64,000 nucleotides of DNA from an uncultured Dehalococcoidia bacterium (GTDB lineage Bacteria > Chloroflexota > Dehalococcoidia > Lucifugimonadales > UBA3495): assembly GCA_951812625.1 (NCBI GenBank), contig CATOSP010000001.1, positions 473,378 to 537,377 of the forward strand, read 5' to 3'. The notes under the pieces were generated by a model. It was not told the origin of the DNA and searched no databases. It saw only the letters and a program-made list of their open reading frames with translations. The translations under genes and the position numbers were made by a program. Shown here piece after piece: positions 16,622-24,823 of this stretch. How positions within the stretch are numbered: the first letter of the stretch is position 1; each line of letters begins with the position of its first letter.

Positions 16622-16705
16622 GGCCGGCGTCTGGCGGTAGGGAACGTTGGTCTGAAATACCGGGAGCTGAGGGGCGGGGTAGGTAAATTTCAGTTTCGCC
16701 GCGAC
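16622..16705 (+). repeat. R2 interspersed element
   Basis: GGCCGGCGTCTGGCGGTAGG, GTTGGTCTGAAATACCGGGA and a diverged AAATTTCAGTTT end match 15058-15150 over about 85 bp. Lies in the 397-nt gap (16384-16780) upstream of the 16781 gene; the remainder of the gap holds no convincing ORF. Confidence 0.55.
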
Positions 16706-16780
16706 GCAGCCCAGGTTGACCCCTAACCTATCTCGAAAATATCATCGAACTCCAACACCACGGCAGGAGGTCGGAAGCCT

Positions 16781-17071
16781 ATGACCGCCAATCCTGAAAC
16801 ACTCGAGAAGATTGTCAACATCATCCGCTCCGAGGCGCCCAAGTACCTGCCCTCCGAGTTCGTCGTCAACGACGTGACGGCGGAAAACCTGCCCGGCCCA
16901 GACGAAGAGGACTACGTCCACATCAGGGTCATCCTCGAAGACGACCACCCGAAACTGGACACACAAGTCCTGCTGCGGTTCCGCGGCGATATGGGCACCC
17001 TCTTCGAACAATCGGGAATTCCACATAACCCGAACATTTCCTACACCAACCGGAGCGACCTGGGCCTATGA
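16781..17071 (+). CDS. Small acidic protein, first gene of a HEPN-type pair
   Basis: 96 residues; AGGAGG lies 10 nt before the ATG. MTANPETLEKIVNIIRSEAP then VHIRVILEDDHPKLDTQVLL and PNISYTNRSDLGL. I remember similar short proteins placed directly before HEPN-domain proteins, but know no name or function. The stop overlaps the next start (ATGA), so the second gene was translationally coupled; that gene is truncated. A role as antitoxin or nucleotidyltransferase-like partner is inference. Confidence 0.55.
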   Translation: MTANPETLEKIVNIIRSEAPKYLPSEFVVNDVTAENLPGPDEEDYVHIRVILEDDHPKLDTQVLLRFRGDMGTLFEQSGIPHNPNISYTNRSDLGL

Positions 17072-17144
17072 CCACACCCGCCAGCCCGACGCCAGCCCCC
17101 ATTGAATGGGCCAACCTCATCCAGGGGGGACGAGACCTACTCTT

Positions 17145-17197
17145 AACAAGGCAGGATAGGGAAGGGGAACCGGGGTTGGATAGGGGCAAATGTCAGT
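17145..17197 (+). repeat. R4 repeat, copy 1
   Basis: CCGGGGTTGGATAGGGGCAA then ATGTCAGT, preceded by ACAAGGCAGGATAGGG; it matches 40567-40620 (CCGGGGTTGGAAAGGGGCAA) with few differences. It marks the point where the HEPN-like gene is broken. Confidence 0.5.
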
Positions 17198-17287
17198 GGC
17201 GTGGAGTCCTGAAGGCGTGTCGTGTGCCGGGCGGTTACCTTGACAACCGGGTTATTATGAGGGTGTTTTCTGCCCTATTGCGAATTC

Positions 17288-17346
17288 CAGAATGCGGGCC
17301 CCATACCCGGCCTATAGCCGTGGCAATGGCGGGGCCCGTCCCTTGA
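17288..17346 (-). repeat. R1 interspersed element upstream of the alpha/beta hydrolase
   Basis: On the minus strand TCAAGGGACGGGCCCCGCC ... CCGGGTATGGGGCCCGCATT, an R1 copy. It contains the 8-bp inverted repeat CGGGCCCC/GGGGCCCG and ends 15 nt before the next ATG, so it would form a hairpin in that leader. Confidence 0.5.
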
Positions 17347-17361
17347 CGGGGAGGTTGATAC

Positions 17362-18264
17362 ATGGCGTCACACCAGTTGGGACTATCGCTTCACGACGCG
17401 GCGCGGGGCATGGGTGTTGTCTTCACCCAGGAGAACGAGCCGGTCGACAGGAATGTCCAGGTAAACGGCATGAACTTCCATTACCTGGAGTGGGGCGATG
17501 CCGCCAACCCCACGGTGCTGATGCTGCACGGCAATTCGCAACAGGGGCATAGCTGGGACTTCGCCAGCCTGCCCCTCTCCGAGCACTACCACATCATTGC
17601 CCTGGACCAGCGGGGGCACGGCGACACCGACTGGGCGCCGGACGGTGACTACTCACTGGACGCCCAGGTCCGCGATATCGACGGGTTTGTCGAGGTCATG
17701 GGGCTGGACAACTTCACGCTGATCGGACATTCGATGGGGGGCCGCAACTCCTACGTCTGGGCGTCGCGCAACTCCCACAAGCTCCGGGGGCTGGTTATCG
17801 TGGACACCGGCCCGCAGACCGCCCGCCGCGGTTCCGACCGCATCCGCCGCTTCCGGGAACTGCCCGACGAACTGGACTCCTTCGAGGAGTTCGCCCAAAG
17901 GGTGATGGAGTATACCGGGCGCACCAGGGAACAGGTGCTGGGGGCGCTGAAGTACAGCATCCGTGAGCGCGCCGACGGGAAGTGGACCTGGAAGTACGAC
18001 AAGGTGATGCGCACTCCCGAGCACCGGCCCGCGTCCTGGGCCTCTGAACAGCTCTGGGAAGCGGTGGCCAAAATCAGCTGCCCGACCCTGGTAGTCCGGG
18101 GCGACCGCAGCGACCTGTTCACCGAGGAGACGATGCAGCGGATGCAGGAAGTCATCCCCGACTGCGCCACCGTCACCATCGCCAACGCCGGACACCTGGT
18201 GCAGGGGGACAACCCCCCGGACTTCAACGCAGCGGTCCTGGACCTGCTCCGCCGCATCCACTAG
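17362..18264 (+). CDS. Alpha/beta hydrolase
   Basis: 300 residues; GGGGAGG before the ATG. Residues about 30-300 form the alpha/beta hydrolase fold: oxyanion strand VLMLHGNSQQGHSWD, DQRGHGDTD, nucleophile elbow IGHSMGGRNS (Ser), acid in VVRGDRSDLFTE and catalytic His in IANAGHLVQGDNP. The class includes esterases, C-C hydrolases and haloperoxidase-like enzymes; the substrate cannot be assigned. Soluble. Followed by DUF3800 22 nt later on the same strand. Confidence 0.9.
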   Translation: MASHQLGLSLHDAARGMGVVFTQENEPVDRNVQVNGMNFHYLEWGDAANPTVLMLHGNSQQGHSWDFASLPLSEHYHIIALDQRGHGDTDWAPDGDYSLDAQVRDIDGFVEVMGLDNFTLIGHSMGGRNSYVWASRNSHKLRGLVIVDTGPQTARRGSDRIRRFRELPDELDSFEEFAQRVMEYTGRTREQVLGALKYSIRERADGKWTWKYDKVMRTPEHRPASWASEQLWEAVAKISCPTLVVRGDRSDLFTEETMQRMQEVIPDCATVTIANAGHLVQGDNPPDFNAAVLDLLRRIH

Positions 18265-18286
18265 GGCGCGGCGGAAACGCCAGCGT

Positions 18287-19096
18287 ATGGACATTGCCCC
18301 AGCCTTCATAGACGAGACGGGCATACTGCGCGGCAGTCTTTCACGAAACCCGGTGTATGGCATCGGGCTGCTGGTGGTCAATGACCCTGCGGGGCTGACC
18401 GACAGCCTTTACCAACTCCATTTCAGCTTCAAGGCGGAGAGGTCCGATAAACGGAGGCAGCTTCGCCGCTCCCTGATACGCGAGGACCGCTCCCCCTCCG
18501 CCGAAGAACTTGACCGCCTCTTCTGGAGCACCAGGCATCACGAGTACAGGTTCTCGGAGCTGAATCCCCACAACCTCCAGGAGTATGTGGACCTCCTCAA
18601 CCTGTTCTTTACCTACAGGGACGTAGAATTCCACGCGCTGCTGCTGGACCGCACACAACCAGGGTTCAACCTGGAGCCGTGGGGCTTCGATGAGTGGGCG
18701 GCTTACGTCGAGCTAACCTGCGAGCTGATGGAGCAAAGCCTCACAAGGGACGTGTTCGCAATCCTCGATATGCAGGAGCAGCCGAAAAGCGCTTCCTTCC
18801 GTATGGAGGACAGGATATGCGCGGTGCCGCAGGTGGCAGGCTGCCTGCGGGCCACCTCGGAAATGTCGGTCTTCCTGCAAATCGTGGACGTGCTTTTGGG
18901 ATGCGTCCAATTCGACTGGAGGGACCAGCAGGGACTCTACGAGAGCGAGTCCAGGCGGGCGGTGGCGAAGAGGAATCTGACCGCTCTCATCAAGAGCAGG
19001 ACCAACCTGGAACCGGGGGAACCGATCCTGTCACAAGAAACGGGCTTCCGCCGAATAACCAGCCCGTTTCCATTCACGGTCCGCCTGCGCAAATAA
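18287..19096 (+). CDS. DUF3800 protein
   Basis: 269 residues. APAFIDETGILRGSLSRNPV at the N-terminus carries the IDExG motif of DUF3800, followed by YGIGLLVVND and the late LQIVDVLLGCVQFDW, where an Asp would close the RNase H-like metal site. Compared with the paralogue at 13276, the first acidic pair is kept, so this copy is the better candidate for activity. Role unknown; DUF3800 genes are frequent in mobile and defence regions. Confidence 0.72.
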   Translation: MDIAPAFIDETGILRGSLSRNPVYGIGLLVVNDPAGLTDSLYQLHFSFKAERSDKRRQLRRSLIREDRSPSAEELDRLFWSTRHHEYRFSELNPHNLQEYVDLLNLFFTYRDVEFHALLLDRTQPGFNLEPWGFDEWAAYVELTCELMEQSLTRDVFAILDMQEQPKSASFRMEDRICAVPQVAGCLRATSEMSVFLQIVDVLLGCVQFDWRDQQGLYESESRRAVAKRNLTALIKSRTNLEPGEPILSQETGFRRITSPFPFTVRLRK

Positions 19097-19188
19097 ACCC
19101 CGGCTATGACTGGCGCCCCTGCCGCTCCGCGGGAAGTTCGTACTCCAGCCACTCCGGGGGCTGTCTCAATTTTAGGTCCAGGGCTTGA

Positions 19189-19204
19189 CCAGCGTCAACG
19201 CTGG
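19189..19204. promoter_or_regulatory. 16-bp palindrome CCAGCGT-CA-ACGCTGG
   Basis: A perfect 7-bp inverted repeat with a 2-nt centre, in the 361-nt gap between the DUF3800 gene and the MaoC-like gene. It has the size of a repressor operator but is about 250 nt from the next start. Nothing else was recognised in 19097-19457 apart from a minus-strand reading frame of uncertain nature. Confidence 0.3.
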
Positions 19205-19457
19205 CCGGAGCGTGTCGGCGACCCGCGACCAATCGCGCAACCACCGGGCACCGGAGCGCGCCGATTGTCCCTTGCCTGTGCCAGCCGATCCCAAACCCTG
19301 GGCCAAAACGCCGCTCCAGCACGAGCTAACGGGCGGCGTTCCCGCACCTGCCAACTCCCAGGGCAGTCCGCTTTGAGCCGCGACGGGTTTGGAGTAAGAT
19401 AGGCCCAGCCAGACCGGAACGGACACCCGGTACTAAATCCCGAAAGGCGGAATTGAA

Positions 19458-20453
19458 ATGGTGCAGGAAAAGGAAAAGCTGTGGGTCTACGACGCCGTTG
19501 AGGCAGGGCAGCAGGGCCGCCCCAGCGTCGTAACCCTTACCCCCGATGACATTGCCCGGTACGCCAAGGTATCCCTGAACCTCGACCCGCGTTACCAACT
19601 GCCCCAGGCGAACCCGGCCTCGATGCGCCCCATGCCGACGATGCTGCTGACCTACGCTCCCCTGATGCGGGAGGACATCGCCGACGCCAACGGCTTCACC
19701 GCGCTGGAACGCTCAACCACCGCCCGCCGCCAGACCCCGTTCGCCAAGTGCGAGGCCCGGTGGTGGGAACCGGTCCAGGCCGGGGACACGCTGACCGGCA
19801 CGCGCCGGGTGCTGGAAAAGTACGAGCGCCGGGGGAGCAGGTTCGTCACATTCCGGGTGGAGGCGGCCAACCAGCACGGCCGGACCGTGGCCCGGTACGA
19901 CTACACCTGCATATTCGACTACTCCCAGGGACAGCGGGAGGTCCCCGAGGAACGCAGCGTTGCCTCAGCCCCTGCGCCGGAGCAGACCCGGCCCACACCG
20001 GCTCAGGTCAACCCCGTCCACCCGTCCTTCGACGACCTGAACGTGGGAGACAAGCTCGCCACCCTGTCCATCACCGAGAGCCAGGAGATCATCAACCGCA
20101 AGAACGACTTCCGCATGTTCGGGCCGCCCAGCGAGAGCAACATCCACACCGACCCGGAGTTCGCCCGGCAGGGGCTGTTCGGCGGCACGGTCAACAGCGG
20201 CCCCGCCACCCTGTCCTACGTGGACCAGACCCTTGAGCAGTCCTTCCCCCTGTCGGCCTTCTACAACGGCGGGGGCCTGCTGATGCGGGCCATCGAACCT
20301 TTCCGCGCCGGGGATACGGTGACCTTCGAGCCGGAGGTGACGGCGAAGACAGTGGAGGAGGGCCGCAAGATAGTGGAGTGCCGCGTCCGGGGCGTCAACC
20401 AGCGGGGGGATTTGGTGAGTCTGTCCGACGCGAGGCTGGTGTTGACAGGGTAA
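19458..20453 (+). CDS. MaoC-like dehydratase with two hot-dog domains
   Basis: 331 residues, AAGGCGG before the ATG. N-terminal hot-dog half (about 10-150) of the FAS1-like dehydratase type; C-terminal half (about 190-330) with the hydratase-2 style segment ESNIHTDPEFARQGLFGGTV, in which Asp and His would act on an enoyl thioester. Predicted to hydrate or dehydrate acyl-CoA substrates. It is unlinked to the two single hot-dog genes at 46201-47048, which probably form the heteromeric version of the same architecture. Confidence 0.85.
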   Translation: MVQEKEKLWVYDAVEAGQQGRPSVVTLTPDDIARYAKVSLNLDPRYQLPQANPASMRPMPTMLLTYAPLMREDIADANGFTALERSTTARRQTPFAKCEARWWEPVQAGDTLTGTRRVLEKYERRGSRFVTFRVEAANQHGRTVARYDYTCIFDYSQGQREVPEERSVASAPAPEQTRPTPAQVNPVHPSFDDLNVGDKLATLSITESQEIINRKNDFRMFGPPSESNIHTDPEFARQGLFGGTVNSGPATLSYVDQTLEQSFPLSAFYNGGGLLMRAIEPFRAGDTVTFEPEVTAKTVEEGRKIVECRVRGVNQRGDLVSLSDARLVLTG

Positions 20454-20471
20454 CGGCAGGGCGATGCGCTT

Positions 20472-20477
20472 TATAAT
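20472..20477 (+). promoter_or_regulatory. TATAAT -10 box of the Uma2 gene
   Basis: cgctttataataccg lies 35 nt before the ATG at 20512. Because transcription would begin around 20484, it argues against the ORF-track start at 20464. No convincing -35 was seen. Confidence 0.5.
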
Positions 20478-20511
20478 ACCGACAAGCCTATCTCAGCACA
20501 CGAGGCTCGCC

Positions 20512-21231
20512 ATGACCACCACGGGTGAAAAATACCGTCTTCCGCCTCCCGGTGACCCTTCGGACAATACCTTCCCGGAATTGGCCCCCAGGGACGATAT
20601 GCAGAACCCCATCCACCTGTACGACCCTGGCCACCCCCCGGCCTTGCGCCGGCACCTGGGTTCACCGGAGACCACTATAGTCCTGGGAGAAATTCCGTTG
20701 GGCTGGCGACACAACCAGGGGACGGGGTTGCTGAAACCCGACCTGCTCATCGCCTTCAACATAGACCGCGGCGGCGTCATTGCCCAGGAGGGCTACTCCA
20801 TCGAGGAACGGGGCAAGCCTCCGGACTTTGTGCTGGAAGTCGCCTCCAAGACCACCGGGCGCAACGACTATACATCCAAGCGGGAAGGCTACGCCAATTA
20901 CGGTGTGCCCGAATACTGGCGATTCGACCCCAGCGGCGGCCGGTATTACCCGGAAGGGCTGGCCGGAGACCGCCTGGTTGACGGAGTTTATATCCCCATG
21001 ACCGTGGAGGAAGTTACCCATGCCCGCAATTGGGGTTACAGCGAGGTATTGGGACTGCACCTGTGCTGGGAATACGGGCATCTCCGCTGGTACGACCCGG
21101 CAGCCCGGCGCTATCTCCGCACTCACGACCAGGAAGCCGAAGACCGCATCGCCGCCGAAGCGCAGCGCGATGTCGCCGAAGCCCGTGTCCAGGAACTGGA
21201 AGCGCAACTGAGACGCCTGCAAAACCCCTAG
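20512..21231 (+). CDS. Uma2-family (DUF820) putative endonuclease
   Basis: 239 residues from ATG 20512 (CGAGG 6 nt upstream; -10 box 35 nt upstream). Pattern KPDLLIAFNIDRGG, KPPDFVLEVASKTTGRNDYT, KREGYANYGVPEYWRFDPS is that of Uma2/DUF820, a PD-(D/E)XK-type nuclease fold. A C-terminal coiled coil (EAQRDVAEARVQELEAQLRR) is added, as in the copies at 29306 and 56680. The family is expanded in cyanobacteria and Chloroflexota; its biological role is unsettled. Its leader and N-terminus closely resemble those of the gene at 56680. Confidence 0.85.
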   Translation: MTTTGEKYRLPPPGDPSDNTFPELAPRDDMQNPIHLYDPGHPPALRRHLGSPETTIVLGEIPLGWRHNQGTGLLKPDLLIAFNIDRGGVIAQEGYSIEERGKPPDFVLEVASKTTGRNDYTSKREGYANYGVPEYWRFDPSGGRYYPEGLAGDRLVDGVYIPMTVEEVTHARNWGYSEVLGLHLCWEYGHLRWYDPAARRYLRTHDQEAEDRIAAEAQRDVAEARVQELEAQLRRLQNP

Positions 21232-21347
21232 CTGCCAACCACGCTGCCCGTAAAGTCCGGCAATGACAACCCAGGCAGCCCACTATAACTAAATGTCAAC
21301 ACAGCCCGATTCAAACACCGCCATGCAAAGCCCTATTCGAGGAGCTT

Positions 21348-23576
21348 ATGCAGATGTTGAAGAGCGCGTCCGGCGCCGTCCTGGTATTGACATTATCGTT
21401 GCTGGGTGTTCTGGCATGTGCCGAAGAAGCGGTGCCGCCGACGGCAGCGCCAACTGCCGCGCAAGCAATAACCCAGGCTCCCACTGCAACAACTCCACCA
21501 CCCACGGAAGCCCCGACGCCAACCGACTTACCTGCGCCTGAACCAACCGCAACCACTTCCCCGACGCCGACTCCCACTGTCGAGCCGACGGCAACGCCCA
21601 CACTTGTCCCTTCGGTCATACCGGCACCAACCAGCACACCTGAACCCACCGCTACCCCGCATCCAACAGCAACGTCCGTTCCGACGACCGCGCCCACCCC
21701 CACAGCGGCGCCCACGCCAACCGCAACGCTATCCCCGACGCGTGCTCCGACTCCCACGCCGCGACCTACTTTCACACCATCGCCAACTCCTACGCCGAAG
21801 CCAAGGCCCAAACCTACCGGATACATCCCTGTGATAGACGCACGTGTCACGGACATGCGGTTCTACGAAAAAGGGAAGGGTTCCACAGCGCCTCGTGAAG
21901 AGAGAGTGTACCGCACAACCTTAGCGCACCAGACTACTCGATACGTGATCTGGGAACTGAACTTGGTCCATCCACCGCCTGACCAACGAACCGATTATGT
22001 GATAGAAGCCACATGGCACCGTCCTGACGGCTCAACTATGTCCCCGCAAACCGCAGAGTCTTATGTTGACACTGGCTGGCGCAATAGTAGGCGTGGCAAA
22101 GGGCGCGGCTGGGCCGACCCTGGCAAATGGAAGGTGGGCACATACAGGGTCGACCTTTCGGTGGATGGCAAACTCGTCGCGTCCGAGGAGTTCGAGATAG
22201 TCGATAGACCAATACTGTCAGACGATGCGTTCCAAGCCATAAGGGACAGCCTGCCGTGGGCTTCAACCCCATTGTCCCATGATCAGACAAGCGATCTGAC
22301 GGCGCTGTCCTCCATGATGGAGCTTGACGCCGACCTCGCATCATCTATTGCATCTTTCTCGTGGGTGCAGCAGGGTCCCACTCCGGAGAATCGCTGGGTG
22401 CTCCAGCTATTGGATGTCCTCTCCGAGGCGGACGTGGGCCTGGCCAAGGGGTTAGCGGGAGCTTCCTGGTTGTCCGACGACGTGACTACCGATGAGCGGC
22501 AGGTGCTCAGGTCAATCGCTCTTCTGTCTACCGAGGATCTTCCGTTGGCGACTCATCTAGCAACTTCACCCTTCCTGCAGTCCTCCCTCAGGTCGCGAGA
22601 CAGGTACGCAATCCAGTCCATCCGGTTCCTCCAAGACAGATACCCCGATCTGCTCGCGGATATGGTCGAGCAGGACTGGTTCGCAGACGGGTTGAGCGAC
22701 GATGAGGCGGCACTGGTCACAATTTTTGGCAACGAGGGCACATATCTCACGCTCAACGACTTACGTCCGTTCCTGGCCGATCACCGCCTGGAGTCTCACA
22801 CCGTAATGTTCCCACTGCGCGGCGAGGTACTGGCCACCGACATTCAGTCAACTCGGGGCAGGTCCAAGCAAGACATAACATCGATAATCGAGGAGGCAGC
22901 GTTAGAGATTGAGACCTTCATTGGTATTCCGTTCCCACAAAACGATCTGATTCTGCTCTTTGCGAGTTGCAGGTTCTCTTCATCCCGCGGGTCCGATGAT
23001 GCCTGCAATATAGCGGGTGTCCACCGGGGCAGCCACATAGCAGTAGACCCCTTACTTGGCACCAAGGATGCCAGGGGAACTCTCATACATGAAGTAGCGC
23101 ATTATTATTGGACCAACTGGTCGCCGGTGAAGGTCCCTGTTTGGTTTTACGAAGGCGGCGCAGACTTCCTCGATTCCTACGTGCAGATTCAATTGTATGG
23201 AGAGACCCTGGTATCCCGGCAACGCCGTGTCGAAGATCGCGCGCGTTGGTGTGTTCCGCAGGGTATGAAATCAGTGCAGGATGTAGTGGACAGGCTCGCT
23301 GACTTGGGCCGCGAGAAATTCCGCGAGTTCGAGCTGCACTTCTGCTACTACTACTATGGCGAAGCCCTGTTCCTGCATCTCTATGAGGCCATGGGCGAGG
23401 ACGCTTTCCGCAGCGCATGGCAGGACATCTATGAGATTACCCAGACTTCTGAGGACCGGGGGGACATGACCGAGCAGGAGATTTACCAGGCTTTCCTGAA
23501 CCATGTGCCAGCGGACAAGCTGGAGGCATTCAAGGACGTTTACAAGAAGTGGCACGGTGGAGACTTCGTGCAATGA
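21348..23576 (+). CDS. PT-stalk lipoprotein with HEXXH zinc metalloprotease domain
   Basis: 742 residues; GAGGAG just before two ATGs (21348 and 21354). Lipobox LLGVLAC, then a 140-residue Pro/Thr/Ala-rich stalk, a beta domain (about 160-280; YVIEATWHRPDGST), a helical region and a catalytic segment TLIHEVAHYYWTNW with HEVAH at about 581-585 and a downstream PVWFYEGGADFLDSY glutamate. That HEXXH plus distant E arrangement is of the gluzincin kind. Predicted zinc endopeptidase exposed on the cell surface; substrate unknown. I could not place it in a named peptidase family. Confidence 0.75.
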   Translation: MQMLKSASGAVLVLTLSLLGVLACAEEAVPPTAAPTAAQAITQAPTATTPPPTEAPTPTDLPAPEPTATTSPTPTPTVEPTATPTLVPSVIPAPTSTPEPTATPHPTATSVPTTAPTPTAAPTPTATLSPTRAPTPTPRPTFTPSPTPTPKPRPKPTGYIPVIDARVTDMRFYEKGKGSTAPREERVYRTTLAHQTTRYVIWELNLVHPPPDQRTDYVIEATWHRPDGSTMSPQTAESYVDTGWRNSRRGKGRGWADPGKWKVGTYRVDLSVDGKLVASEEFEIVDRPILSDDAFQAIRDSLPWASTPLSHDQTSDLTALSSMMELDADLASSIASFSWVQQGPTPENRWVLQLLDVLSEADVGLAKGLAGASWLSDDVTTDERQVLRSIALLSTEDLPLATHLATSPFLQSSLRSRDRYAIQSIRFLQDRYPDLLADMVEQDWFADGLSDDEAALVTIFGNEGTYLTLNDLRPFLADHRLESHTVMFPLRGEVLATDIQSTRGRSKQDITSIIEEAALEIETFIGIPFPQNDLILLFASCRFSSSRGSDDACNIAGVHRGSHIAVDPLLGTKDARGTLIHEVAHYYWTNWSPVKVPVWFYEGGADFLDSYVQIQLYGETLVSRQRRVEDRARWCVPQGMKSVQDVVDRLADLGREKFREFELHFCYYYYGEALFLHLYEAMGEDAFRSAWQDIYEITQTSEDRGDMTEQEIYQAFLNHVPADKLEAFKDVYKKWHGGDFVQ

Positions 23577-23625
23577 TAGCCCGCCGCACCGTTGCCATAC
23601 CTACAGCATCCCCGGAGGAGCCTGC

Positions 23626-24438
23626 ATGACCATGCAACTCAAACCGCTGGGCGCTACGGGCGTTATGGTGCCGGAGGTTGGGCTGGGGACGTGGAAGTAC
23701 CGGGGCGGGCCGGAGCCTTTGCGCCGGGGCATTGCCCTGGGGGCGAACCTTGTGGACACAGCCGAGATGTACCGCAACGAGGTTGAGGTCGGGAAGGCCA
23801 TAGCGCCGGTGCGGGAGCAGGTGTTCCTCGCCACCAAGGTCCTGGGCAACCACCTGCGCTACGACGAGGTGCTGCGGGCCGCCGAGGACAGCCTGCGCAA
23901 GCTGAACGTGGACGTTGTCGACCTCTACCAGGTCCACTGGCCCAACAGCCGCGTCCCAATCGCCGAGACCATGCGGGCGATGGAGGAGCTGGCCGACCGG
24001 GGAATGGTGCGCTACATCGGGGTCAGCAACTTCTCAAGGGCCGAGTTGCAGGAGGCCCAGCGGGCCATGACCCGCCATCCCATAGTGTCAAACCAGGTCC
24101 TCTACAGCCTGAAGGCTAGGGAGATAGAGGCCCAGTTGCTCCCCTACTGCCAGGAAAACGACGTCACGATCATCGCCTACACGCCGCTGGCCGACGGTTC
24201 GCTGGCGGTGAAGTCGCGCCTGCGCCCAGACCGGCGGTTCCGGGAACTGGAGCAGGTGGCGCGGGAGGCGGGCAAGACCCCGGCCCAGGTTGCCCTGAAC
24301 TGGGTCACGTCCAGGGACGGCGTGATCACCATCCCCAAGACCAACAGCGTGGCACGCACGGAGGAGAACTGCGCCGCCTCGGGGTGGCGTCTCTCGCCGG
24401 AGCACGTCCGCAGGTTGGAAGAGGCGTATCCGGCCTGA
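23626..24438 (+). CDS. Aldo/keto reductase
   Basis: 270 residues from ATG 23626 (GGAGGAG 5 nt upstream); the ORF track starts too early, inside the metalloprotease gene. Beta/alpha barrel with the AKR tetrad visible: Asp and Tyr in LVDTAEMYRN, Lys in FLATKVLG and His in LYQVHWPNS. NADPH-site residues around IPKTNSVARTEENC. Reduces aldehydes or ketones, or 2,5-diketogluconate-type substrates; the exact one is not deducible. It follows the metalloprotease by 49 nt. Confidence 0.92.
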   Translation: MTMQLKPLGATGVMVPEVGLGTWKYRGGPEPLRRGIALGANLVDTAEMYRNEVEVGKAIAPVREQVFLATKVLGNHLRYDEVLRAAEDSLRKLNVDVVDLYQVHWPNSRVPIAETMRAMEELADRGMVRYIGVSNFSRAELQEAQRAMTRHPIVSNQVLYSLKAREIEAQLLPYCQENDVTIIAYTPLADGSLAVKSRLRPDRRFRELEQVAREAGKTPAQVALNWVTSRDGVITIPKTNSVARTEENCAASGWRLSPEHVRRLEEAYPA

Positions 24439-24609
24439 GCCGTTCACTCGTAACCTCCACGTCCGCTACCGGGGAATGGAGCTTTCGGCCCCTCTATGGC
24501 CCCATCTCCGTCAGGGTTGACAAACCTATCCTGCCGTCATAGGGTAAACGGGCCGTGTGACCAGCCCGAATGTGACGATAATCAACCATGAGCAACGGGT
24601 TTTCACTCA

Positions 24610-24672
24610 TTCGAGGGATGTATCCTGTCCGGCGCTCTCCGGCCGGCACCACGGCATGGAGCAACGTTCTCA
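24610..24672 (+). repeat. R1 interspersed element, first of two upstream of proV
   Basis: TTCGAGGGATGTATCC ... CACGGCATGGAGCAACGTTC TCAG. Lies in the 385-nt gap 24439-24823, which has no gene. Confidence 0.6.
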
Positions 24673-24715
24673 GTCTGAAACACGGAATCACCCCGCGGCC
24701 TCACAGGCTGCCAAC

Positions 24716-24772
24716 CGTCGAGAGGCGGGTCTCATCCGCCGCTCCCCGGCAGGCACGGAGCAACGTTCTTGA
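24716..24772 (+). repeat. R1 interspersed element, second of two upstream of proV
   Basis: GTCGAGAGGCGGGTCTCATC then CACGGAGCAACGTTCTTGA. The stem GAGaGGCGG/CCGCCgCTC is formed. Immediately after it come short direct repeats (caggtgtgactatca, caggtgtgattatca, caggtgcgacta) leading to the proV ATG, possibly regulatory. Confidence 0.6.
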
Positions 24773-24823
24773 CCAGGTGTGACTATCAAGAGTAACTATC
24801 AGGTGTGATTATCAGGTGCGACT

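Larger units (their letters stand above)
17068..17346 (+). pseudogene. Truncated HEPN-like partner gene
   Basis: Starts with ATG overlapping the previous stop. Only the first 30 or so residues (PAPIEWANLIQGGRDLLL) look like the N-terminus of a HEPN-type protein; from about 17145 the frame runs through repeat R4 and then R1 and loses any protein character. The helical body with the YYAxFH-type motif expected for such proteins is missing. I read it as a 5' remnant cut by repeat insertion or deletion. Confidence 0.5.

Noticed and set aside
19104-19322. Minus-strand ORF in the gap before the MaoC-like gene
   Set aside because: No ribosome site or known motif; the C-terminal part looks protein-like but could be chance in high-GC DNA.
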